Shown here one piece after another: positions 1 to 10,000 of a stretch of DNA of 64,000 nt. The notes beneath the pieces were generated by a model. That model made no database searches. It was not told the DNA's origin and saw only the letters and a program-made list of their open reading frames with translations. The DNA is from Sabethes cyaneus (Eukaryota; Arthropoda; Insecta; Diptera; Culicidae). The stretch lies in NCBI RefSeq assembly GCF_943734655.1, contig NC_071355.1, positions 97,650,949 through 97,714,948 of the forward strand. Reading direction: 5' to 3'. The first letter of the stretch is position 1. Every line of letters begins with the position of its first letter. The position numbers and the translations under genes are program-made.

Positions 1-95
1 TGTTTAATATTATATGTACATCATTTTTCGATTTAATTGATTCTCTACGGCAATTATAATTTGGTATATATTTATTTAACTATTTATATTTAAAA

Positions 96-560
96 ATGAA
101 TTCTGAGTTTGAGTTACAATATCGTTCAATGAATGTGGAGCATCTGCTCGCAGATGAGATTGAACACGAGTTGTTAATCAGGAAGGTTGTGTTTAAGACT
201 GGTGAATCCATCGATGCAAAGAAACGGAAATTAAGGAACAAGTTGAGAGAGCAACGTGAAACTAATGTTGTCACGCTTGCGTATTTCGAAAACCCTGCGA
301 AGTGTGAAGACGAACTAAATCGCGTAGATGAAAAACTGGCTAAAATTCGTGACCAGCTAGAAAACAGGAAACCTAAGAAAGCAGAACTTCCCGTACTGAA
401 AACTAGATTGATCCATCTGTTGTTCAGACTGGACAGATTGAAAAAGAACTTCGATACAGCAGGACTGGAATCGATAGCAATGAAAATGTTGAACGATCAA
501 TTTAGCTTGTTATCCGTAGATCCGGATGCAAGAAAGCGAACTGAGAAACAGATTAGGGCC
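96..560 (+). pseudogene. gag N-terminal fragment of the gypsy-type element
   Basis: The first ATG after the AT-rich leader opens a frame beginning MNSEFELQYRSMNVEHLL. The region is rich in Lys, Glu and Leu and looks helical, with a likely coiled coil at residues 45-130, as in N-terminal gag regions of insect gypsy-type elements. The native reading ends at residue 155, where a MITE inserts at 561; the last 21 residues of the open frame (to 626) come from the MITE. After the MITE the same frame stays open only to about 911, whereas the rest of gag lies one frame over. A frame-changing mutation near 900 is therefore likely, and this copy probably makes no full gag. Confidence 0.6.
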
Positions 561-866
561 CAAGGGGTCGGACACTCAGCACATAGTGCCCCGGCACTGC
601 AGAAATATCAAACGGCACACCTCTAAAGCCTTATAAAAATAACATTTATAGGGCTTTACACACCTCCGGTTCAATTTTACATATGAAATGGGAGCACTGC
701 CAGTTGTCAAAATCATCTCGCACGGTTGCCAGGTCTATCAGATTTTAACAAATTTAACAAATCTTGCAGTTCGGCACTTTCGGTACAGCACCGGCACAGT
801 TCGGTTCGTTTCAAGTCGCCTAACATAAAAACGGCTGTGCCGAGTGTCCGACCCCTTGTTAGGGCC
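553..866. mobile_element. hAT-type MITE (561-858) with 8-bp target duplication, inside gag
   Basis: The element is 298 bp. Its ends are near-perfect inverted repeats of 22 bp starting CAAGGGGTCGGACACTC, with one mismatch. The 8-bp target TTAGGGCC is duplicated exactly at 553-560 and 859-866. An 8-bp duplication with ends starting CA is characteristic of the hAT superfamily. There is no transposase ORF. The insert plus duplication is 306 bp, a multiple of three, so the insertion alone does not explain the gag frame change downstream. Confidence 0.88.
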
Positions 867-891
867 GAATTAAGCAACGCTAGTATCAGGG

Positions 892-2061
892 ATGTGGAAC
901 GACGACAGTGATGACGAAAGCATACTAGAGTCTGTGGCAAAACGAAACAAAAAGAGAAACAAATCAAGGAAAAGGATTTCTAGTACTCCTAAGCTGAGAA
1001 GGAAACGGCAAGTGAAAGCGAAATCAACAGAGGAAATTATGAAGAAAATGCTGAAACACGTAGAACAGTATATTGAGTCGAAACTGAGTAGTCTCGATAT
1101 CAATGACAGAGAAAGTAAAGACAGAAATATAGAATCGAATGATTTAGAAGGAAATAATGAAAAAATGAAAGAAGCGAAGATTAAGAAACGAAAAGTTAGC
1201 ATAGAAAAACCGAAAGAGTGGATCTACAGAAAAGTGACTAGTAGTTCAAGCGATAATACTTTTTCCGATGATGATAGCGATGAATCGTATACTCCAAAAC
1301 GGTCACCACGTTCAGTAGCCGATTGGAGAATGAAATACGATGGTAAAGATGAAGGGAAAAGGTTGAATAAGTTTATAACTGAAGTAGAGTTTATGGCAGA
1401 AGCAGAGAACATGGGCAAACGAGCGTTGTTCAACGAAGCAATTCATCTCTTTAGTGGAGATGCTAGGACATGGTACATTGAGGGGAAGAGTAACAGAGAC
1501 TTCCGAAACTGGACAGAGTTAGTCACGGAGCTGAAGCTTGAATTCCAGCCACCTGACATGGACTTTCACTACGAGCAGCAGGCGGCACACCGGTGGCAAA
1601 GACGCTCTGAGAAATTTCAAGAGTACTACAATGCGATGATGGAGATTTTCCATTGCATGGCGGTACAGCCCAGCGAGCAGAGGAAATTCGATATCGTTTT
1701 TAGAAACCTACGCTCAGATTACAAAAATGCGTTAGTAATTAAGGGAGTCAGGAATCTTAAATCGCTGAAACATTGGGGACGGAAATTAGATTCCGCTAAC
1801 ATGCCGATGTACAAGAGCAAAGATTCCGATAGACCTCCAAAAACAGTACAAGTACACGAAGTCAAACACTTCCCACCGCGAAAGGAAGATCAATTAGATA
1901 GAAAACTGTGGGTCAACCAGCCAACAGCTAAGAAGTCTAATTGGCAGCCAAAAGAGGAAATGTCAAAACCGTCTGCACCCAGGAAACCGTACCCAGGGAA
2001 GGACAATGATCAGCCACGTTCCAGTAAGGGAGATTTGGTCACAAGGTTCCAGAAAAACTAG
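892..2061 (+). pseudogene. gag central/capsid region of the gypsy-type element
   Basis: This open frame of 389 codons has a Lys/Arg-rich first third (two clusters near residues 15-45 and 95-105) and a Ser/Asp-rich linker. A retrotransposon gag capsid-like domain follows at about residues 140-290, recognisable from WRMKYDG, ALFNEAIHLFSGDARTWY and the FQEYYNAMMEIFHCM helix. The ATG at 892 is only the first one in frame; the N-terminal gag lies upstream in another frame. The ORF stops at a TAG at 2059-2061 just before the zinc knuckles, which continue in the -1 frame. Gag would package the element RNA in the cytoplasm. Confidence 0.65.
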
Positions 2062-2203
2062 TTTGCTTTAACTGTAGAGGAAAAAACCATCACTTCGAAT
2101 CCTGTCTAAGGGAGCGAGAAGTCTTCTGTACCGTTTGCGGTTTTTATAATTTTAGAACCGAGAATTGCCCGTTTTGTGCAAAAAACGGAAGGAAGTCGGC
2201 GTA
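2058..2203 (+). pseudogene. nucleocapsid zinc knuckles in the -1 frame after gag
   Basis: Reading from 2058, one frame back from gag, gives a CCHC knuckle of form CX2CX4HX4C (CFNCRGKNHHFESC). It is followed by a second CX2C...C knuckle that has Phe where His is expected, then PFC. This frame closes at a TAG near 2201-2203. Zinc knuckles normally close gag and bind the element RNA. Here they are reached only by a -1 shift at a GAAAAAC run (2052-2058), or the gag frame has been altered by an indel. Confidence 0.6.
2180..2186 (+). promoter_or_regulatory. A AAA AAC heptamer, candidate -1 ribosomal frameshift site between gag and pro
   Basis: AAAAAAC lies in the zinc-knuckle frame as A AAA AAC, a canonical slippery heptamer. 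The protease frame is exactly -1 to the knuckle frame at this point. Programmed -1 shifting between gag and pol is established for many LTR elements. No downstream pseudoknot was modelled. Confidence 0.5.
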
Positions 2204-2781
2204 GAAGGTCGCCGTAATTCTTTTAAAAATCCTTCAACCGTATTTGTTCCATACTGCTCGGAAGTTAGCGAATTGAAGCTGAGATTGGAAGGCGATGATA
2301 GACCGTTTGCCGAGGTATCAGTGTTGGGAATAGAATTGATAGGGTTGTTGGACAGTGGAGCGCAGGTGTCTATTCTAGGAGCAGGAAGTGAGAATCTGCT
2401 TAAGTCATTAAAGCTAAAACAGTTCAGCACCGAAACAAGATTGTCTACCGCCGGAGGAGATAACTTAGAGGTTACAGGGTACGTAAACCTGCCAATTACG
2501 TTTAATGGTAGGACAAAAATTCTTACGACTCTGATTGCACCGAAACTGAACCGTCGGTTAATTCTGGGAATAAATTTCTGGCGTTTATTCAACATTGAAC
2601 CCACAATTAAAGGTCCTTCGGGAAGTTTAGTAGAGGCGCTAGAACTGCGTATTGCCGAGCAGGAGAAGAACGATTTATTAACTACCATGCAGAAGGATCG
2701 ATTAGAAGAAGTTAAAAAGCAGTTTAAAGTATTTGTGGAAGGAGGAAAATTAGAAACAACGCCATTGATATCGCATAAGAT
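2187..2781 (+). pseudogene. aspartic protease region of the gypsy-type element, interrupted by a MITE
   Basis: The frame carries the retropepsin active-site motif LLDSGAQVSIL at about 2343-2375, then LILGINFWRLF, which resembles the second conserved protease motif (hydrophobic-LG-x-[ND]). The protein would cleave the Gag-Pol precursor. Its native sequence runs to the MITE insertion at 2782, and the residues after that, to the stop at 2809, come from the MITE. The insertion plus duplication is 287 bp, which exactly accounts for the frame difference between this segment and the reverse transcriptase ORF. Protease and polymerase were therefore one frame before the insertion. Confidence 0.7.
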
Positions 2782-3068
2782 CATTGGCGGAACTAGCGCT
2801 CATTTCTAGGGGGGGCTATAGCCCCCGGAATTTTTTTCAAGCGTTTTATTTCGTCGGCATATTAAAATTTAATGCACATTAATGCCTGGAATCTTATAAC
2901 AGTCATGCAAATAAACTTTACTCTGAAGTTTTTCGTATCTATAGTTGTCTAACTATTGGTTTTTCAAAAATTAAAAAACTTAGTCAATTTTTCTAGGGGG
3001 GGCTAAATCTTTTCTAGGGAGGGCTTAGCCCCCCCTAGCCCCCCCCTAGTTCCGCCAATGCATAAGAT
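2774..3068. mobile_element. hAT-type MITE (2782-3060) with 8-bp target duplication, inside pol
   Basis: The element is 279 bp, with a perfect 15-bp terminal inverted repeat CATTGGCGGAACTAG followed by runs of G or C (GGGGGGGCTATAGCCCCC at the left). The target CATAAGAT is duplicated at 2774-2781 and 3061-3068. The 8-bp duplication fits hAT. It has no coding capacity and separates protease from reverse transcriptase. Confidence 0.9.
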
Positions 3069-5625
3069 TGAATTTACGGAGGAGTTTCAAAACGCCTCTC
3101 CTGTCCGGTTGAATCCGTATCCTTGGTCGCCGGAAGTGCAGAGAAATGTTAACGAAGAGCTCGATAAATGGATAGATTCTGGAGTGGTTGAACGGTCAAA
3201 TAGCGATTGGGCATTGTTAATTGTTCCGGTAATGAAGAAGAGCGAAGGAGAATATGGAGAGGAAAAGGTCAAAGTCAGGATGTGTCTGGACGCGAGGAAA
3301 TTGAATGATAGGACAAGGAAAGATGCCTACCCATTGCCACACCAGGATAGAATACTGGGAAGACTGGGTTCGGCAAAATACCTATCCACCATCGATTTAT
3401 CTAAGGCGTTTTGGCAAATTCCACTTGACCCTGCCTCACGGAAGTATACAGCCTTCCGAGTGTTTGGTAGAGGGCTTTTCCAATTCACCCGTTTGCCTTT
3501 CGGCCTAGTCAATAGCCCGGCTACACTATTGAGGCTTATGGACCAGATATTGGGCTACGGAGAATTAGAACCAAACGTGTTTGTGTATCTTGATGACATC
3601 GTAGTCGCAAGCAACACGTTTGAGGAACACATTCGTCAGTTGCAGGAAGTGGCAAAGCGTTTAAGGACTGCCAACTTGTCAATTAACGTTGAGAAGTCCA
3701 AGTTTTGCGTTCCTGAGCTTCCGTATTTAGGCTTCATTCTCTCAGAACACGGTGTAAGACCAAATCCGTCTAAAGTTGAAGCTATCGTCAACTTTGAGCG
3801 ACCGTCATCGGTACGTTCGCTAAGGCGCTTCTTAGGCATGGTAAATTATTATCGCCGCTTTATAGAAGACTTTAGCAAAATGACTAGTCCTCTGACGGAT
3901 TTGCTGAAAGGAAAACCGAAGGTAGTAACGTGGAACGAGACAGCGGAGGAGGCGTTCAATTCGCTTAAAGAAAAGTTAATTACCGCGCCAATCCTGTCCA
4001 ACCCAAACTTCAATCTTCCATTCAAAATACAAACAGATGCAAGTGATATAGCCATCGCTGGTGTCCTAACACAGGAGCTTGCGGGCAAAGAGCATGTTGT
4101 AGCGTACTTTTCTCTAAAGCTTACGACGCCACAGAGCAGCTGGAAAGCAGCTGAAAAAGAGGGATTAGCAGCACTGGAAGCAATCGAGAAGTTTCGTCCG
4201 TATGTCGAGGGTTCAAGATTTACTCTCGTGACGGACTCGTCGGCTCTCTCGTTCATTATGAATACGAAATGGAAGCCTTCCTCAAAGCTTAGCCGGTGGA
4301 GTATCCTTTTGCAGCAATACGATATGCAGATCCAACATCGCAAGGGATCGGAAAATGTTGTTGCCGATGCACTTTCTAGGGCAGTCGAAGCTGTAGAAAA
4401 GACTGCAGACAGTTGGTATGCTAACTTGTTTAAAAAAGTCGAAGAGGAACCGGAAAGCTACGCGGACTTTAAAATAGAAGAGGGCAAGCTCTATAAGTTT
4501 GTATCCAATCTGTCTGATGCTCTGGATTATTCGTACGAGTGGAAGCTGTGTCTACCGGAAGGATTGCGAAAAACGGTAATGCAGCAGGAGCACGATGATT
4601 GTTTGCATCCAGGGTATGAAAAGACCTTGTATCGGCTCAAAACTCGGTATTATTGGCCGAGAATGGCAGCAGATACCAAACGATATGTCCAAGCTTGCGA
4701 TACATGCAAGCAATGTAAACCGTCGACAGTATCGTCGGTCCCTCCTATGGGAAAACCAAAGATAACTGATCGCCCGTTTCAGATTATAGCTTTGGATTAT
4801 ATTCAAAATTTGCCAAGAAGTCGAACCGGAAATTGCCATTTACTAGTAGTTATGGATTGTTTCTCTAAATGGACAATGCTCATACCGGTGAAGAAGATTG
4901 AGGCTAAATTGGTTTGCAGGCTTTTGGAGGATCAATGGATGAGACGTTATGGAACCCCAGAGGTGGTGATTAGCGACAATGCTACCACATTCCAGGGAAA
5001 AGAGTTCCAAGCGCTCCTCTCCCAGCGAGGGGTCCAACATTGGCCTAATGCAAGGCACCACAGTCAGGCTAATCCAGTAGAGCGGACCAACCGGACGATA
5101 AATGCCTGTCTGCGAACGTACATGCAAACAGACCAACGAGTGTGGGACACTAGAGTAGCAGAAGTTGAGGAAATGATTAACACTACAATCCATGCCTCAA
5201 CTGGTTACACGCCGTACCGCATTCTGTATGGGCATGAAAAAGTTGTGAAAGGCGAGGAACATCGTTTGGAGCGTGATGAAGGGGAAAGATCCGTAGAAGC
5301 CAGGGATCAGTATCGAAGGCAAGTTGGGGGAAATATATTGAGCACGGTCGCCAAGAACTTGCAAAAGAGCAACGAAAAGCACCGTAGAATCTATAATCTT
5401 AGACACAGAAAGTTTGCACCAACTTACCGAGTGGGCCAAAGAGTTTATAAGCGGAATTTCCGCCTCTCTTCAGCAGCGGATCATTATAACGCGAAATATG
5501 GACCTCTTTTCACCCCATGCAGTATCGTTGCCCGACGCGGCTGCAGTTCTTATGAACTGGCCGACGATCAAGGTAAGAATCTCGGGATTTTTTCAGCAAA
5601 AGATCTTAAACCTGGCGACGAATAA
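3058..5625 (+). CDS. pol: gypsy-type polyprotein: reverse transcriptase, RNase H, integrase
   Basis: The 855-codon ORF is open throughout. Its apparent ATG lies in the last bases of the MITE, so it is not the native start. The reverse transcriptase has VRMCLDARKLN, STIDLSKAFWQI and the catalytic YLDD box at about residue 178. RNase H follows with QTDASDIAIAGVL and VTDSSALSFIM. Integrase has an HHCC zinc-binding region (HDDCLHPGYEKT ... CDTCKQC) and a DD35E-type core with ALDYIQNLP, VISDNATTFQG and NPVERTNRT. The tail ends with a basic region that could bind DNA. There is no chromodomain and no env. The ORF has no internal stop, but the MITE and upstream shifts leave it unlinked to gag. Confidence 0.85.
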   Translation: MHKIEFTEEFQNASPVRLNPYPWSPEVQRNVNEELDKWIDSGVVERSNSDWALLIVPVMKKSEGEYGEEKVKVRMCLDARKLNDRTRKDAYPLPHQDRILGRLGSAKYLSTIDLSKAFWQIPLDPASRKYTAFRVFGRGLFQFTRLPFGLVNSPATLLRLMDQILGYGELEPNVFVYLDDIVVASNTFEEHIRQLQEVAKRLRTANLSINVEKSKFCVPELPYLGFILSEHGVRPNPSKVEAIVNFERPSSVRSLRRFLGMVNYYRRFIEDFSKMTSPLTDLLKGKPKVVTWNETAEEAFNSLKEKLITAPILSNPNFNLPFKIQTDASDIAIAGVLTQELAGKEHVVAYFSLKLTTPQSSWKAAEKEGLAALEAIEKFRPYVEGSRFTLVTDSSALSFIMNTKWKPSSKLSRWSILLQQYDMQIQHRKGSENVVADALSRAVEAVEKTADSWYANLFKKVEEEPESYADFKIEEGKLYKFVSNLSDALDYSYEWKLCLPEGLRKTVMQQEHDDCLHPGYEKTLYRLKTRYYWPRMAADTKRYVQACDTCKQCKPSTVSSVPPMGKPKITDRPFQIIALDYIQNLPRSRTGNCHLLVVMDCFSKWTMLIPVKKIEAKLVCRLLEDQWMRRYGTPEVVISDNATTFQGKEFQALLSQRGVQHWPNARHHSQANPVERTNRTINACLRTYMQTDQRVWDTRVAEVEEMINTTIHASTGYTPYRILYGHEKVVKGEEHRLERDEGERSVEARDQYRRQVGGNILSTVAKNLQKSNEKHRRIYNLRHRKFAPTYRVGQRVYKRNFRLSSAADHYNAKYGPLFTPCSIVARRGCSSYELADDQGKNLGIFSAKDLKPGDE

Positions 5626-7030
5626 ATTCCTAATACCTAGAAAAAAAAGGAAAAACAAAATATATTATTGCCAGTTGGAAGTTGTCTGATAATAAAACAG
5701 AAACAACAAACCAATAGCAAGCTGCATCATAGCTGCATTATAGTTGCATCATCGATCATCAGAGTTGATTGCCCTCTGAACTCTAATGAGATGATCCGTG
5801 TGTTCTGCTTATCTCATCGTCTGTCTATCTCATGAGATGCATATCGTGAGTGATAGATATAGATGATAAATATCCGAGCGGATGAACACTCCAACGTGGG
5901 TGAGAAACTTTACCGAAGTGTAGAGATTTCGTCATGCCAGAAGTTGTTCATAACCTGAAATGAGATGTGACGTCACAAATAAAATTAAGATTATGGAATT
6001 CCTTTAGTTAATATTAAACAAACCTACATAATGATTGAATATACAGAACGAATATAAAACATTCCCCTACAAGAAATGTGATCGCTACTTACCTGAAATC
6101 TTGAAACCAGAAACCGAATTGTTGCAGGAGTTATTCCTGAAATCCCCAGGTGGCCAACTGGGGGAATGAATCCTGGAACAACAGTTTCAATCAGCCTAAC
6201 AAAAATATGGACACATAGAATAAAACTTTCCTGGAATCACTAAATCCACCGAATGATTGCATCCAAATTAGAGTTTCTATTCTAAATTATTTAACTGCAG
6301 ATTATCATAATTCACAAGAACACGTTTTTATTCCGTACGCGATCGCGATTGTAGGTAGACTGAATTGTTTAGTATTTCGTCGATTGTATTGCCCAATCAG
6401 AGAATCGATTAAACAGTAAAATGAAGTAGCAGAGCCTCACCAATGGTGTTCACAGTGATGCCTAAGCATAGGAGTAAAATCACACGTGACAGATTATGGC
6501 AAATTTAAATGAAATTTAGCTTTTAGTTGTTCACGAATTTTAATATGTTTAGTTGCTCACTCAAATGTGATTGAATATTCATAAGCTACGAGTAAATGTA
6601 AATGTTTTTATGTTTATGAATGGTTAAGTCTATCAAGTTTTAAAAGTAATTAGTGTTTGTAAAAATAAATGTTTAGAATGTAATTCCAACATTTATTTTA
6701 CCGAGGTGGAGGGATAGTGTAACCGAGCGTTACAGGATCGTCTGTGTTTTTTTAATATGTGCATGATATTTGTTTACTTTCACGTTTCTAGGGTTATTGT
6801 TAGTAGGGTTAGTTAAATGTTAAAAATTGTTAAAATAGGTTAGTTAGGTTAGTAAAACAAATAAATAAATAAGTAAAATATTGTCAACACACTAAAACAT
6901 TAAACACGTGACACAGTGGGTACAAGTGGGTGGTGCAACGACAGTCACCACTGGGAGATTATAACAGAAAAGCTGACGGGGAGAAAACTGGTATACGATA
7001 TGTCACTATGGAAACTGCGCGAAATATGCG
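5626..7030 (+). other. noncoding 3' region of the gypsy-type element and possible LTR
   Basis: No ORF of interest occurs. A purine run at 5640-5657 and another at 6704-6716 are both possible polypurine tracts. The stretch from 6718 starts TGTAACCGAGCGTTACA and ends near 6965 with ATAACA, so a 247-bp LTR with TGT...ACA ends is possible. It could not be paired with the window start. The remainder, up to the LINE target site at 7031, shows nothing I can name. Confidence 0.3.
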
Positions 7031-10000
7031 GCCATTAGCGGTTATTTTTTTTTTTTTTAACGAGTAGGGAAATCTGCTATCAGACACCTGAGAAGACAGC
7101 TCAGGGAGTGGGGTTTGGTATTCCGTGAAGATCGTGGAGATCCAGACCCACTAAAACCCTACTCGAGTCTCCAGCCTCAATCCCCCCTGGAACTACCTTC
7201 TCGGTATTACTTCAGGGAGGGGCTATTGTGCTTAACGCACGCTCTTAGATAACTACTGGACTATGGTAGTTAGGCTGTTTATTCGCCGTTGATCGGCTTT
7301 CCAACGGTTTTGTAGCTCAAGTACGATCTGGGTAGCAGCCGCATTGGCCGCACCCCAGACGTCCGAGCTAGAACACATCCTTTGGACTAAGTTATCCGGA
7401 GTAGTGTCCTGTCCGCTAACTGCCATCATGTTGCTTCTCACGCCCTCGAAACGAGGGCATATGAAGAGAGCATGTTCTGCAGTTTCCTCAACGTCCGCGC
7501 ATTCAGGACACTCGGGGGACTCCGCATGCCCAAATTTGTGCAGATACTGTCTAAAACAACCATGCCCTGACAGAATCTGTGTCAGGTGGAAGTTGACTTC
7601 GCCATGACGCCTGTTGACCCATCCGGATAGTTCCGGGATAAGTCTATGTGTCCACCGGCCTTTTGTGGAATCAGACCATGCCCGCTGCCATGTGATCATC
7701 GAGGCCGATCTTGTAGTACTCCGTATGCCTCTAGTTCCACGTTGGTTGAAGCACTCTACGTCCTCGCTGATGATGATACCAATAGGCATCATACCCGCTA
7801 AGACGCAGATTGCGTCATGTGAAACTGTGCGGTACGCACTCGCCACTCTTAAGCACATGAGACGATAGGTGCTTTCCAGCTTGGCTAGATAGCTTTTGGT
7901 ACCTAACGCCGATGACCACACCGGCCCGCCATACCTGAGTATGAACTGGACCACGTTGGCTAAAAGCCTTCGCTTGCTGCCATATACCGCAGAGCTATTA
8001 GACATCATACGAGACAATGCCGAAATAGCTGTGGAAGCCTTCTTGCAGGCATAGTCGACGTGGCTCCCGAACTTGAGCTTGTCGTCGACCATGACTCCAA
8101 GGAGTTTTAAGAACCGCGTTGACGAAATAGTGCAGTCCCCGACACTGATATTTGCTTGCTGCACCGACTTGCGGTTGTTAACCACGATAACCTCCGTTTT
8201 ATGATGCGCTAGGTCCAGTTTCCTGGATCGCATCCAATCTTCAACAATGCTTATAGAGTGAGCAGCCGTCAACTCAACCTCTCTGATAGATTCACCGTAG
8301 ACTTCCAAGGTGATATCGTCCGCAAAGCCGACAATCGCCACCCCTACCGGAAACTTTAGCTTCAACACCTCGTCATACATGACGTTCCATAACACCGGGC
8401 CCAGTATGGAACCTTGCGGAACCCCTGAGGTGATTGGAACGCCTTTCTGACCCTCCTCCGTGTTGTAGCATAGCACACGATTCTGGAAATAATTTTCCAG
8501 AATTCTGTACAGCGACACCGGCACTTGGACGTTCCGAAGCGAGCTGGCTATGGAGTCCCAGCTAGCGCTATTAAACGCATTTCTCACGTCGAGCGTGACA
8601 ACTGCGCAATAACGAATACCTGTCCTCTTGGGCTGGATTGCCACCTCGGCTGTCTTAGTGACAGACAAGATGGCATCCACCGTAGATTTGCCTTTTCGGA
8701 AGCCGAATTGGTTCCTTGATAGACCGTTTGTACCCTCCGTGTACTGTACGAGTCTGTTAAGGATAACCCTCTCCAGCACCTTGCCGGCAGTATCGAGTAG
8801 ACAGATCGGCCTATATGACGAGGGGACACCCGGAGGTTTTCCCGGCTTCGGCAATAGGACCAGGTTCTGTCGCTTCCATCTGTCCGGGAAGTGGCCAGCT
8901 TCCAGGCATCTATTCATTACTGCCCCGAATAATTCGGGAGCCTCTAAAATAGCCGCTTTAGTGGCCATATTCGGGATACCGTCTGGCCCCGGTGCCTTGC
9001 TCACCTTTAGGGATTTAGCGATATCAATGAGTTCCTCGTTCGTAACCGTCACTTCCTCCCCGACCTCCAAACCGCCGTCGCCCACGTTACTTTGGATGTT
9101 CGGCTGGGAGGCCGACCATCCTACGCTATGGTCTGAGATACTGGAACGTCGGCCGTGGGACGACTCAGCGGCCTGGGGCCAGGGCCTTGGCTCGTGGCGC
9201 GGAAAGAGGCCCTCGATGATCCGCTCCAGCATCTCTGGCGATTGCTCAGCGGGCGCCATCACACCCTTGGTCTTTGCCATTACGACTCTGTAGGCATCAC
9301 CCCACGGGTTCGCATTGGCACTAGCACATAACCTTTCAAAGCAGTCTCGTTTACTAGCTTTTATCCCGCTCTTAAGCGCTACGCGTGCAGCAACGAGTGC
9401 TACTCGACATTCAGCCCTGCTTTCATCCGAACGAGCTCTTTGCATAATTCTCCTCGCACGAAAGCACGCTCCGCGGAGTTCCGCAATTTCATCTGTCCAC
9501 CAGTAAGCCGGTGACCTGCCATACCTAGGACGACCTTTCCTAGGCATGGTAGCGTCCCATGCTCGCGACAGTACCTCAACCAAATGATCAGCGTTCGGAT
9601 CGGGCATACCGCGATCACCGCACTCTCTCCGGATCGCTTCCACGAATACTTCGGAATCGAAGTATGATGTCTTCCATCCACGGGTGGTTGGAGTGTTGGC
9701 CCTACTCGCCGCCTGCCGCCTCGTTATCTGACCGACACCATAGCGGACCGCCTGGTGGTCACTGTGAGTGTAGCCATTATCTACCCGCCAGTCTCCTATC
9801 AGACCAGGACTGCCGAAAGTCACGTCGATGATAGACTCCGCACCGTTCCTACTGAAGGTACTTGTGTTGCCGACGTTGGCCAGATCTACGTTAAGCTTTG
9901 CCAGAGCTTCAAGCAGAATCCGACCCCTATGGTTCGTGCGACGACTTCCCCACTCTACCGCCCAAGCGTTAAAGTCGCCCGCCACAACCACCGGCCTTAA

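Larger units (their letters stand above)
1..6716 (+). mobile_element. Ty3/gypsy-type LTR retrotransposon, 5' end cut by the window, coding region broken
   Basis: The order gag, zinc knuckles, aspartic protease, reverse transcriptase (YLDD), RNase H and integrase is the Ty3/gypsy order. The copy is not intact. MITEs interrupt it at 561-858 and 2782-3060, and gag changes frame near 900 and 2055. No env-like ORF follows integrase. The stretch 5626-6716 is AT-rich and noncoding. A purine-rich run at about 6704-6716 followed by TGTAACC is a possible polypurine tract and LTR start, but I could not match it to the first 95 bases, so the LTR limits are not established. The right boundary given is therefore provisional. 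Confidence 0.75.

Noticed and set aside
1..6716. Endogenous retrovirus with env
   Set aside because: No env-like ORF follows integrase; the region after 5625 is noncoding.
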